Positions 7,976-16,181 of a stretch of 28,869 nt of DNA are shown here, piece after piece. The notes beneath the pieces are model-generated. The model saw only the letters and a program-made list of their open reading frames with translations, made no database searches and was not told where the DNA came from. Numbering within the stretch: position 1 is the stretch's first letter; every line of letters starts with the position of its first letter. The DNA is from an uncultured Azospirillum sp. (lineage in GTDB: Bacteria > Pseudomonadota > Alphaproteobacteria > RF32 > CAG-239), in contig CABUAP010000002.1 in NCBI GenBank assembly GCA_902489675.1, positions 1 to 28,869 of the forward strand, in the 5' to 3' direction. The translations under genes and the position numbers were made by a program.

Positions 7976-9055
7976 ATGAACATGACCTTTTTTATCGTTT
8001 TGGGACTGGCTTTCCTGAGTTTTATTATCCCGGCCGTCAGTTATGGCTTCATTTCCAAACGGGGCATCTTTAACCGCAGCGGTTTCGGCAATTCGGCCTT
8101 TTTACCGCCGGCGCTGACCTTGTTCCCGCTGATGCTCGGCAGCTGGTTCTGGTTTTACAATGCCGACGATTTCATCGGTTCCGGCAATATCTGGCAGATT
8201 ATTATTCCTTTTGTCGGTGCCGGCGCCATTGCCGCCTCCGGCTATTATGACACGCTAAAACGCTGGTTCTGGCCTTTCATGATCATTGCCGCGGTGGCTG
8301 CTGTTGCCGTGATGCCGACTGATGCCCTCCGCATCATTCCGTCGCTTTCACCGTTTGTCAACCGCCTTCTGTTAGCGGCAGCCTGGTTGCTTTTCGCCTA
8401 TATTTACATTTATGCCAACAGTGGTGACGGTGTATTGGCCGTGCAATCGGTTACCATTTTGCTTGGCATCGGCATCTTGGGTGCCGTTAATGCGATTCCG
8501 CTGCTGCTTGGAGTCTTCGGCTGGATGTTTGCCGCCGCCTTTTTGGCGCTGATGACTTTTTCCTGGCATCCGTCACGGATCAAAATATCTTCCCACGACG
8601 CTGCCGCATTCGGCTTCCTGTTGTTCTCGCTGATGGCTCCCGCGGCCGGAGAAGGCGCAGCTTCTTGTTGCATCATTTTTTCCCTCTTCCTTTTGGTCGA
8701 TTTTTGCTGGGCACTTGCCTTAAAACTGACATTTCTGCCCCGCTATTACGATTTGTTTGCCAACACCGGCTTTCAACAGGCGGTTAACGATGGTATGGAT
8801 CCGGCACAGGCGGCGTCTTTTACCATCCGCATTCAAATGTTGATGCTCTTTTTCGGCTGTTTTCAGGCCTATTCGCCCACCCCGTGGTCACTGTTGCTGA
8901 TTTCCGTCATGATTACCTTGTGGCTGGTTTATCGCTTCCGCAGCATTCCGGTTCCCGACCAAAGCCTGCGCGACATCAATGCTCAGGTATTGGAAGAACT
9001 TCAGGAACGGGTCAATGAGTTCAAAAGTTATGTAAAAAAGGACAATGATCTTTAA
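7976..9055 (+). CDS. polytopic inner-membrane protein, function unknown
   Basis: This 359-residue protein has about ten hydrophobic segments and a short polar C-terminal tail that may be a coiled coil (about residues 320-359, rich in Glu/Lys). The ATG follows TAAGGAAC with good spacing. I do not recognise a named family. One stretch (HPSRIKISSHDAAAFGFLL, about 198-216) resembles the GD-x-GS-x-FLGFLL region of the MraY/WecA glycosyl-1-phosphate transferases, but the key Asp pattern is not convincingly present, so an inactive or very distant relative is the most that can be suggested. Its stop overlaps the next ATG by one base (TAATG), which points to coupled translation with the TPR-like protein. 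Confidence 0.65.
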   Translation: MNMTFFIVLGLAFLSFIIPAVSYGFISKRGIFNRSGFGNSAFLPPALTLFPLMLGSWFWFYNADDFIGSGNIWQIIIPFVGAGAIAASGYYDTLKRWFWPFMIIAAVAAVAVMPTDALRIIPSLSPFVNRLLLAAAWLLFAYIYIYANSGDGVLAVQSVTILLGIGILGAVNAIPLLLGVFGWMFAAAFLALMTFSWHPSRIKISSHDAAAFGFLLFSLMAPAAGEGAASCCIIFSLFLLVDFCWALALKLTFLPRYYDLFANTGFQQAVNDGMDPAQAASFTIRIQMLMLFFGCFQAYSPTPWSLLLISVMITLWLVYRFRSIPVPDQSLRDINAQVLEELQERVNEFKSYVKKDNDL

Positions 9056-10446
9056 TGTTTCGGAAACTGCTGCAACAACTGATACCGTCTCCCCGTCCGG
9101 TTCAACCGGCGGCAGCAGCAGCCGTGCCTGCGGAAATAAAGCTCAAAATCGTCATCGTCGAGTTTTATGACCGCATCAACAATAATGGCGGACAAAAACT
9201 CAAATCTTTGCTGCAAAATTACGAGGGATTGGATGTTTCTTGCCTGACTCCCGATTTTGATCAGTCGTTTCTCAATTTTGATAGCCGCAGTTTCTTTGAT
9301 CTGATTGACCGCGGTCAAAGCTTGTTGGAAGAAACTTCGGCCGATGTCTTAGTCTGGGGCTGTCGCGAAGACGAACGGCTGCGGCTCAATTTTCAAACCC
9401 CGCGACAATACGAAAATGACGAAGGATCATTTGTCTGCCTGCTTGACAGTATGTACATTCCGGCCGGCAAGCTTGAAGACGAAGATTTTCCGCAGCCGCT
9501 GCTCGACCTTCTGGCCGGCACCGTTATCTGTGCCGCCGCTCAAACCGGTACAGAGTTTCGGATCTATAAAAAATACCTGCTGAAAAAAGTTATCGGCAGC
9601 ATCTCCAAAATCGATTCCGCCAAATCGCTCGGACTGGAATATATGCCTTATATCATGAACCAGCTGGGACTGATCTATATGAGCGTTGCCGCCGACGGTC
9701 AAAACGAAAACGATTTTAAGACCATTGCCAATCTGTTTGAAACTGCCCTCAAATATCAAAAACAAATTTTTGAACCGACCCACCTCGGCTGCATCTACCT
9801 GCACCTCGGCCAGCTGAACGACTGCGCTTCGGTTTATATGGGCAGACACTCAAACCTCTATTTTAGGAACGCGATCCGCAATTATCGGCAGGCGCAGAAA
9901 TATTTTGGTAAATACACCTATCCCTACGACCACGGGCATATCTGTTACAAACTTTCGGGTCTTTACTACAACTACTGGAAACAAACCGAAGACCAACAGG
10001 CGCTGCGCGATTCGGTTGCTCAGCTACGAGAATGCGAGCGCATTTTTACCGAGGCTCAGTTTCCCGACTTTTGGGGACATATACAGGGCAACCTCGGCTA
10101 CCTGCTGCACAATTTGGGTCACTTGACCAAAAGTCCGGATATCTGCCGACTGGCCGTTTCCGCCTATCGCAGCCAGCAAAAAATCATTACCGAAAACCGG
10201 CAGCCGTTGTATTGGGCGCAAATTCAGGAAAAAATTGCCGAGATTTATTATTTTGAAGGCAAAACCTCGGCCAATCGCGAAGCCTTGGAAGAAGCGCTGG
10301 CCTGCTATCATGACGCGCTTTATATTTTTGAAACCGCCAAACGTGCCCAAGCCGCCGACCAAACCCGCATCGGGATCGCCAAAACCCGGCAGATGCTGGC
10401 CGAGTTGGCACCCGATGACGAAGACGAAGACCTTATTCGACCGTAA
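9055..10446 (+). CDS. TPR-like helical repeat protein
   Basis: This 463-residue soluble protein has an N-terminal alpha/beta part (residues ~28-160: IKLKIVIVEFYDRI ... ADVLVWGCRED), then repeated ~40-residue helical units with TPR-like spacing (for example AIRNYRQAQKYFGKY, LRECERIFTEAQFP, AVSAYRSQQKIITEN, ALACYHDALYIFETA). The tail is acidic (DDEDED). TPR proteins usually serve as binding platforms; its partner may be the upstream membrane protein, whose gene it overlaps in TAATG. It starts immediately at that overlap without its own strong binding site. Its last 14 bases overlap the convergent glmS end. Confidence 0.7.
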   Translation: MFRKLLQQLIPSPRPVQPAAAAAVPAEIKLKIVIVEFYDRINNNGGQKLKSLLQNYEGLDVSCLTPDFDQSFLNFDSRSFFDLIDRGQSLLEETSADVLVWGCREDERLRLNFQTPRQYENDEGSFVCLLDSMYIPAGKLEDEDFPQPLLDLLAGTVICAAAQTGTEFRIYKKYLLKKVIGSISKIDSAKSLGLEYMPYIMNQLGLIYMSVAADGQNENDFKTIANLFETALKYQKQIFEPTHLGCIYLHLGQLNDCASVYMGRHSNLYFRNAIRNYRQAQKYFGKYTYPYDHGHICYKLSGLYYNYWKQTEDQQALRDSVAQLRECERIFTEAQFPDFWGHIQGNLGYLLHNLGHLTKSPDICRLAVSAYRSQQKIITENRQPLYWAQIQEKIAEIYYFEGKTSANREALEEALACYHDALYIFETAKRAQAADQTRIGIAKTRQMLAELAPDDEDEDLIRP

Positions 10447-12271
10447 CCGATTTGGCCAAATTGCGCGGTTGGTCAACTTCTCGTCCCAGCAAATCGGCAA
10501 TATAATAGGCCAACAGCTGCAGCGGCAAATTTAAAAGCAACGGCGAAAAGACTTCGACAGTTGAGGGAACTGTCAACAGCAGATCAAACACTTTTTCCGC
10601 TTCCCGGTCACCTTCAAAGGTAACGCCGGTCAAAAAAGCGTGCCTTGCCCGCGCTTCTTCGCAATTGGAAATCATTTTGTCATAAACAACGCTGCCCGGA
10701 GTTAAAATCGCCGTTACCGGCATATTTTCATCCAGCAATGCGATCGGCCCGTGTTTAAGCTCGCCGGCCGGACAACCGTTGGCATTCACATAACTGATTT
10801 CTTTTAATTTCAAAGCTCCTTCCAGTGCCGTCGGCAGATTGATACCGCGGGCAATATAAATCATCTGGCAGTAATTTTTCAGTCTTTCTGCCGCTGCTTT
10901 AACTTTTTTGCTTTCCGCCAAGACGTTTTCCATCTTAACCGGCAGCTGCCGCAACTCATCACGCAGCTTTTTTAAGCTGTCGGCCGACAAACTTCCTCGT
11001 GCGGCAGCCAATGCCAACCCCAACAAATACAGACAGGTCAGTTGCGCGGTATACGACTTGGTGGCCGCCACGCTGACCTCGATCCCCGCCTTGAGCGGCA
11101 GCAGACTGTCGGCCTGCCGGACAATGCTCGAATCCTCGCGGTTGGTCAAAACCAGTATATGCGCGCCGTGTTCTCTTGCCCGCTTGACTGCCGTAATGGT
11201 ATCGGCAGTTTCTCCCGACTGAGAAATACCGATTACCAACGTTTTTTCATCCGTCAGACAGCTCCGGTAAATATACTCGCTGGCCGCAATTACGGAAACC
11301 GGAATTTTCAGCCATTCTTCAAAAGCAAAACCGGCAACCGCCGCTGCGTGCAAAGAGGTACCGCAGGCAATGATCTCGATCCGCTCCGCTTTGGCCGCCG
11401 TCGCAATATCTACTTTCGGCAGCAACGGCGTTTCCCGCCCGCTGTCATAAGCGCCTTGCAGCAGATGGCGGACAATCCCCGGCTGCTCGTTAATTTCTTT
11501 CAGCATAAAATGCGGATAACCGCGTTTGCTGATCACTTCGGGATTAAACCCGATATATTCGGCCTGCCGTTCCGTTTTTTGCCCGGCAAAATCATATATT
11601 TTCACATCATTGCGGGTAACTGTGGCTATTTCTCCGTCATTCAGATAAACAATCTGCTGCACTTTGCCGACCATGGCCGGGATATCGCTGGCAATGTAGT
11701 TTTCATCTTTGCCCAAGCCGATAATCAGCGGTGCATTTTGACGAACGGCGACAATTTTATCCGGTTCGTTCTGGTGCATAATACAAAAAGCAAACGCCCC
11801 TTTCAGATATTTAACACCGGCAATAACCGCCGCTTCGAGTGTTCCGCATCTAGCATATTCCCGCTCAAACAAATGCACTGCGGCTTCGGTATCGGTTTCA
11901 GAAGCAAAAACATAGCCTTGCTCTTCCAGTTGTTCTCGCAGTTCCTTATAATTTTCAATAATTCCGTTATGCACCAGCGCCAAACAGCCGTCGTTTGACA
12001 AATGGGGATGGGCATTGTTCAAAGTAGCCTTGCCGTGGGTTGCCCAGCGGATATGCCCGATGCCGCCCGTCGCCGGCAGTTGATCTGCCTTGCCGGCCGC
12101 TGCAGCGCATAGATTGCCAAGCTTGCCCGGCGCTTTGAAAATATCGATTCGGCCGTTGTCATTCAAAGCAATGCCGGCCGAATCATAACCGCGGTATTCC
12201 AAATTTTTCAGCCCCGCCAGTAAAATTTCGCTGACCGCACCGCTGCCGACATAACCCACTATTCCGCACAT
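10433..12271 (-). CDS. glmS: glucosamine-6-phosphate synthase (isomerizing)
   Basis: This enzyme makes glucosamine-6-phosphate from fructose-6-phosphate and glutamine, the entry to peptidoglycan and LPS amino sugars. MCGIVGYVGS gives the N-terminal nucleophile Cys2 of the class II glutamine amidotransferase domain (about 1-230, with LEYRGYDSAG). Two SIS domains follow (ACGTSLHAA, ISQSGETADT, ELKHGPIAL), and the C-terminus is the conserved NLAKSVTVE. At 612 residues it is full length. GGAGGAAAAATT precedes the ATG. The start overlaps the end of the hexapeptide acyltransferase gene by 13 bp, so the two are co-transcribed. I saw no glmS ribozyme, as expected outside Gram-positives. Confidence 0.96.
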   Translation of the reverse strand: MCGIVGYVGSGAVSEILLAGLKNLEYRGYDSAGIALNDNGRIDIFKAPGKLGNLCAAAAGKADQLPATGGIGHIRWATHGKATLNNAHPHLSNDGCLALVHNGIIENYKELREQLEEQGYVFASETDTEAAVHLFEREYARCGTLEAAVIAGVKYLKGAFAFCIMHQNEPDKIVAVRQNAPLIIGLGKDENYIASDIPAMVGKVQQIVYLNDGEIATVTRNDVKIYDFAGQKTERQAEYIGFNPEVISKRGYPHFMLKEINEQPGIVRHLLQGAYDSGRETPLLPKVDIATAAKAERIEIIACGTSLHAAAVAGFAFEEWLKIPVSVIAASEYIYRSCLTDEKTLVIGISQSGETADTITAVKRAREHGAHILVLTNREDSSIVRQADSLLPLKAGIEVSVAATKSYTAQLTCLYLLGLALAAARGSLSADSLKKLRDELRQLPVKMENVLAESKKVKAAAERLKNYCQMIYIARGINLPTALEGALKLKEISYVNANGCPAGELKHGPIALLDENMPVTAILTPGSVVYDKMISNCEEARARHAFLTGVTFEGDREAEKVFDLLLTVPSTVEVFSPLLLNLPLQLLAYYIADLLGREVDQPRNLAKSVTVE

Positions 12272-12822
12272 AATTTTTCCTCCCCGTCCACGGCTTCACC
12301 GGCTTCCAAACAGCCGATTTTCATCAATGTCCGCATAATATTGGCACGGTTGCGTTTTTTGATCGGGCGGATCGGCTGTCCGGCATAAACCGTCCACGGT
12401 TCAAACTTATACCCCGACGGCACAAAGCTCAAAGCGCCGATCGTTACCCCTTCCGGAATGTCGTTACCGGGCATAATCACCGAATTGGTACCGACACCGG
12501 TATATTTTCCCAGCCGCACATCGCCTTGAATTTCTTTGACGCAGGGAACCGAATGAGTAACCAGTTCGTTGACATAATCATTGCTCGAGAGCCAGACTTT
12601 GACACCTGCCGCCAAGCTGGAATAACTGCCCATCTCAAAGGTATATTTGCCGTCACCGCCGGCAATATAGGTACCGGGCGCGATTTCGCAGTCGGAACCG
12701 ATTTTGCAGGCCGACGAAATCCGGCAAAAATCGGCTATTCGCACATTGTCGCCCACCTCCACCAGTTCCGGCTTTTTAATGATTACATATTCCCCGAGGA
12801 TAAAATTTTTCCCGTGTTTCAT
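12259..12822 (-). CDS. hexapeptide-repeat acyltransferase
   Basis: This 187-residue protein has left-handed beta-helix hexapeptide repeats ([IV]G-x-x-x-x): VGDNVRIADFCRISSACKIG, then GDVRLGKYTGVGTNSVIMPG and IPEGVTIGALSFV, ending in WTVYAGQPIRPIKKR, the usual tail of sugar O- and N-acetyltransferases. It probably transfers an acyl group to a sugar; donor and acceptor are unknown. The ATG at 12822 has AAGGAGA 7-8 bases upstream and was preferred over an upstream extension of 22 codons without a site. Overlap with glmS suggests a role in amino-sugar or surface-glycan metabolism. Confidence 0.8.
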   Translation of the reverse strand: MKHGKNFILGEYVIIKKPELVEVGDNVRIADFCRISSACKIGSDCEIAPGTYIAGGDGKYTFEMGSYSSLAAGVKVWLSSNDYVNELVTHSVPCVKEIQGDVRLGKYTGVGTNSVIMPGNDIPEGVTIGALSFVPSGYKFEPWTVYAGQPIRPIKKRNRANIMRTLMKIGCLEAGEAVDGEEKLCAE

Positions 12823-12851
12823 AGTCTTTCTCCTTTTCTCGTCAGAACCAG

Positions 12852-12880
12852 AGTATGAAACAGCAACCGACAAATGGCAA
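12852..12880 (-). promoter_or_regulatory. promoter for acyltransferase-glmS operon
   Basis: On the minus strand TTGCCA (12875-12880) and CATACT (12852-12857) are separated by exactly 17 bases, 30 bases ahead of the ATG at 12822. It lies just downstream of the dxs-like gene's terminator. Confidence 0.5.
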
Positions 12881-12907
12881 ATCAACAAAAATTATAAAAT
12901 ATTACAA

Positions 12908-12935
12908 AAGAGGCTCCGCCAAACCGGAGGAGCCC
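12908..12935 (-). terminator. rho-independent terminator of dxs-like gene
   Basis: On the minus strand, after the stop at 12958, GGCTCC and GGAGCC (12929-12934 and 12912-12917) form a stem with further pairing inside (CCGG with the loop side), followed by TTTTG. Confidence 0.75.
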
Positions 12936-12957
12936 CAATTTCTTAGATAAACACCGC

Positions 12958-14706
12958 TTACAGCACCTTGAGAATATCATCGACAATCTGTTCCGGCGTC
13001 AGATGATAACGCCGATAAAGCTCATCAAGCGGCACCCGATCGGTAAATTCTTTTTTAGCCCCAAAATTCAGAACCTTCATCGGATCGGCACCGTAAAAAC
13101 GCGCGATTTTCTCACCGAAACCGCCGTCCAACTCGCCGTCTTCCATTGTCGCAACCAATTGGTGATCGGCTTTGAGCGAAGTCAACAGTTCCTCATCCAA
13201 CCCGCTGATATAGCGCGGATTGATCAAAGTTGCCTCAATCCCGCGTTCTTTTAACCGTTCCGCCACCTGCTGCCCAAGAGCAAAGAAGCTGCCAAGCCCC
13301 AAAACAGCGACCTTTTCGCCCCGTTTTACCGTCTGATAACGATTGAACAGGCCATAATCCTTTTCAACCTCGCCGACAGAAGGACGGACTTGCGAAGGAA
13401 TACGGATCACCACCGGATGCACAGTCTGCTCCACTGCCCAATCAAGCATCGCCAGATATTCTTCTTTGCCGGCCGGCGCCAGATAGACAATATTCGGAAT
13501 ATTGCCGATCAGCGGAATATCAAAACAGCCGAGATGAGTCACATCCATACCGGAAATACCGGCGCCGGAAACCAGAATCACTGCCGGATTATTGTTGATT
13601 GCCAGATCTTGCGAAAGCTGATCATAAGTTCTCTGTACAAACGAACTCCAGACCAGATACACCGGTTTGCAGCCACCTTTGGCCAAAGCCGAGGACATGG
13701 CTACCGCGTGCTCCTCGGCAATCCCGACATCCACAAAATTTTTACCCAACGCCGCTCTTTTCTCCGCATTGATGCCAAAAGCGCCCGGGGTGCCGGCATT
13801 GACCACCACCACGCTGTTATCTTTGGCAACTTTGTCTTTCAAATAATTGTATGTGATGTCATTATAGTTCTCACCGCCAAAATTAACCGTCACTTCGCCG
13901 GTTTTGATATCAAACGGCAGCTTCCAGTGCCATGTTTCCTTATTTTCTTCGGCAAATTTATAACCTTTGCCTTTCAAACTGTGAATATGAACCACCACCG
14001 GCCGGGGCGTATCTTTAACTTCGCCCAAAACTTTGATCAAAGTGTCAACCGAATTGCCTTCTTCCACATAACGATAATCAAAGCCGAGCGCTTTAAACAT
14101 ATTACATTCGGCCTGACCACCGGTTTCTCTCAGCAGCCGCAGATTGGTATACAAACCGCCGTGATTTTCGGCAATCGACATTTCGTTGTCATTAACGATA
14201 ATAATCATGTTGCTGCCAAGTACCGCCGCGTTGCTCAACCCCTCCAGGGCTTCGCCGCCGGAAAGCGAACCGTCACCGATCACGGCAATTACATTATGCT
14301 TTTCGCCCCTGATATCGCGCGCCTTGGCCAAACCGCAGGCCAAACTGACGGAAGTTGAGGTATGCCCGACAATAAAAAAGTCGTGTTCACTCTCACCCGG
14401 ATTGGTATAACCGGAAATTTTTGCCATCTCTTCGCTTTTAAGAAAGCCGTCTTTGCGCCCGGTCAAAATCTTGTGCGGATAACACTGATGCGAAACGTCA
14501 TAAACAATTTTATCTTCCGGTGAGTTGAACACATAATGCAGAGCAATTGCCGTTTCGACAATCCCCAAATTGGGGCCGACATGACCGCCGATTTGGCTGT
14601 CGCGATTGAGTACCGCCGCCCGGATTTCACCGGCCAGTTCTTCCATTTCCGCCACATTCAGTTTTTTTAAGTCTTTCGGCGAATTGATACGATCCAGATA
14701 TGCCAT
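12958..14706 (-). CDS. divergent 1-deoxyxylulose-5-phosphate synthase-like enzyme
   Basis: This 582-residue, thiamine-diphosphate-dependent, transketolase-like protein has DXS order and signatures: HVGPNLG, DVSHQCYPHKILTGRK (residues ~70-85), the ThDP motif GDGSLSGGEALEGLSNA (~142-158), KGKGYKFAE, and catalytic AEEHAVAMSSALA (~329). It is shorter than typical DXS (about 620-640). In the second half the usual DRAG-x-VGADGPTHQGAFD is replaced by SGAGISGMDVTHLGCFD, and the Arg after FD-x-x-x-LR is missing (IPLIGNIP). From memory, those Arg residues contact the glyceraldehyde-3-phosphate phosphate in DXS. It may be a DXS subgroup or an enzyme with a changed acceptor, so no symbol is given. TAGGAG precedes the ATG. 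Confidence 0.8.
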   Translation of the reverse strand: MAYLDRINSPKDLKKLNVAEMEELAGEIRAAVLNRDSQIGGHVGPNLGIVETAIALHYVFNSPEDKIVYDVSHQCYPHKILTGRKDGFLKSEEMAKISGYTNPGESEHDFFIVGHTSTSVSLACGLAKARDIRGEKHNVIAVIGDGSLSGGEALEGLSNAAVLGSNMIIIVNDNEMSIAENHGGLYTNLRLLRETGGQAECNMFKALGFDYRYVEEGNSVDTLIKVLGEVKDTPRPVVVHIHSLKGKGYKFAEENKETWHWKLPFDIKTGEVTVNFGGENYNDITYNYLKDKVAKDNSVVVVNAGTPGAFGINAEKRAALGKNFVDVGIAEEHAVAMSSALAKGGCKPVYLVWSSFVQRTYDQLSQDLAINNNPAVILVSGAGISGMDVTHLGCFDIPLIGNIPNIVYLAPAGKEEYLAMLDWAVEQTVHPVVIRIPSQVRPSVGEVEKDYGLFNRYQTVKRGEKVAVLGLGSFFALGQQVAERLKERGIEATLINPRYISGLDEELLTSLKADHQLVATMEDGELDGGFGEKIARFYGADPMKVLNFGAKKEFTDRVPLDELYRRYHLTPEQIVDDILKVL

Positions 14707-14732
14707 TTTTTTCTCCTAAATGATTAGTACCG

Positions 14733-14770
14733 ATTATATTTGCCGGCAGTCTAAGACTTAGACTTAACTC
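14733..14770 (-). promoter_or_regulatory. promoter with operator palindrome upstream of dxs-like gene
   Basis: TATAAT on the minus strand (14733-14738) lies about 27 bases before the ATG. No good -35 box is present at the right distance. Instead a perfect palindrome AGTCTAAG-A-CTTAGACT (14748-14764) covers that region, and GACTTAGACTTAACTC (plus strand, 14755-14770) matches 14 of 16 bases of a site at 19477-19492. A weak -35 overlapping a palindrome suits regulation by a DNA-binding protein. Confidence 0.5.
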
Positions 14771-14804
14771 GAAGTCAAGAGTTTTTTTCATTTTTCTTAT
14801 ATTT

Positions 14805-16180
14805 TTATCTTTCCACCGCTTTATAACGGCCGGCCATTGCCTTGTAGATATAATTTTCGTATTTGATAATCTGATACTTTTGTTCAATCAAATCGTTGCG
14901 CAGCGAATTTTCGGTATTGACGGCCTCAAGGAAATCCTTGAACTCTTCCTTGCCGTAGTTGTAACGGCTGCGGTAATAGGCCGTAATCTTAACCGAGTTA
15001 TGATAATTCTCTTCACATTGCGGTAAATTTCCATCGACTTCAAATAAGCGTAATAGTAATAGGCAATTTCGTTTAACGCCTGGTTTAAAGTATCTTTAAA
15101 ATCGATCAGAGTGATTTGATAATCCGCTTCGGAAATTTTGACATTGTTCTTAACCCGGTTCCAATCCAAAAAAGGCAAATCTACCGACACGCTGCCGAGG
15201 ATATAAGAAAAATCAAACGTTGTCCGCGCTTTGTCCGAACCGGAAGCCAGCGCGCCGCGGACGGAAATGTTCGGATACCAATTTTTGTTTTCGGCCTTCA
15301 GTTCCTCAAACGCCTTTTCCAGCCGATACTGAGCTGCCAGCAAATCCGGCCGATTGGCCAAAACCGACAACGGCACCTCAAGATCGGGCGTTGTTCCTTT
15401 TTGTTTGATGATATCGCCAAAAGCAATATTCTCAACCCCGTTTGTCACATTAAGAATATTCTGCAAACTGGTTACCGTTTCCTTAAACGCCGTTTCCAAA
15501 TCAAGCAGTTTGTTTTTTTCCGACAACAGGCTTTGTTTAGACTGCAAATATTCTACATTATCGGTCTTGCCGCTTTGGTATTTTTGCTCGGTAATTTTTT
15601 GAATGTTTTGATAAGATTCAATATTTTGACGGGTCAACTCAAGCGAATTTTGCAGATATTCCAAATTAAAATAAAGATCAATCACACTGTTGACCAAGGT
15701 CAGCCGCGCCGCTTCTTTATCCATAACCGTTGCTTTATATTCAAACTCCTGCGCCGTCCATTGGTTTCTGATCTTACCGTAAAGGTCAACTTCATAGCTC
15801 AGCCCCAAATCACCGGAAAACGTGTCCGCAAATTTGTCACCGGTATGAATTTTTCGCTGCGAGGAAGCGAAAAGTTCTCCCGACAAAGTAGGAAACAAAT
15901 CAGAAGTTGCCAATCCCAAATTATACAGTTCTTTATTCACATTAAGCGCAGTTTTCAGATAATCCGGATTATTGGCCAGTGCTGTTTCTATCAGCCGATC
16001 CAGCTTGGGATCGTTATATTGCCGCCACCATTGTTCGTCCACCGTATATTGGGCTTTGACAGCTTCGCTGTACTGCAATTCTTCTGCCAACAGGCGCGGT
16101 TCCTGCCCTACTGACGCACAGCCGGCCACCAAGACCAAACTGACGGAAAATAACAATTTTAAGCATCGATAATTTTTCAT
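14805..16180 (-). CDS. TolC/NodT-type outer-membrane efflux lipoprotein, frameshifted
   Basis: This is the outer-membrane channel of the macAB operon. It has a lipoprotein leader with lipobox LVAGC (Cys21), then two outer-membrane efflux-protein repeats rich in long helices (YSEAVKAQYTVDEQWWRQYNDPKLD, ENRPDLLAAQYRLEKAFEELKAENK-like segment). After about residue 388 (EIYRNV) the frame changes: the continuing frame ends at 14888 with a basic nonsense tail. The neighbouring frame gives the expected end (ENYHNSVKITAYYRSRYN ... IYKAMAGRYKAVER) down to a TAA at 14805. The span is one base short of 459 codons, so one base is missing near 15014-15016. The ATG at 16180 lies one base after the macB stop; a GTG at 16189 is possible. 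Confidence 0.85.
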
Positions 16181-16181
16181 C

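Noticed and set aside
10433..12271. glmS ribozyme or riboswitch upstream of glmS
   Set aside because: The glmS start overlaps an upstream gene, leaving no leader for such an element.
13390..14358. Plus-strand open frame of 322 codons inside the dxs-like gene
   Set aside because: It is the shadow of a strongly conserved minus-strand gene; composition is His/Arg/Gln-rich as expected of antisense frames.
15116..16114. Plus-strand open frame of 332 codons opposite the tolC-like gene
   Set aside because: It is an antisense shadow with no recognisable domain.
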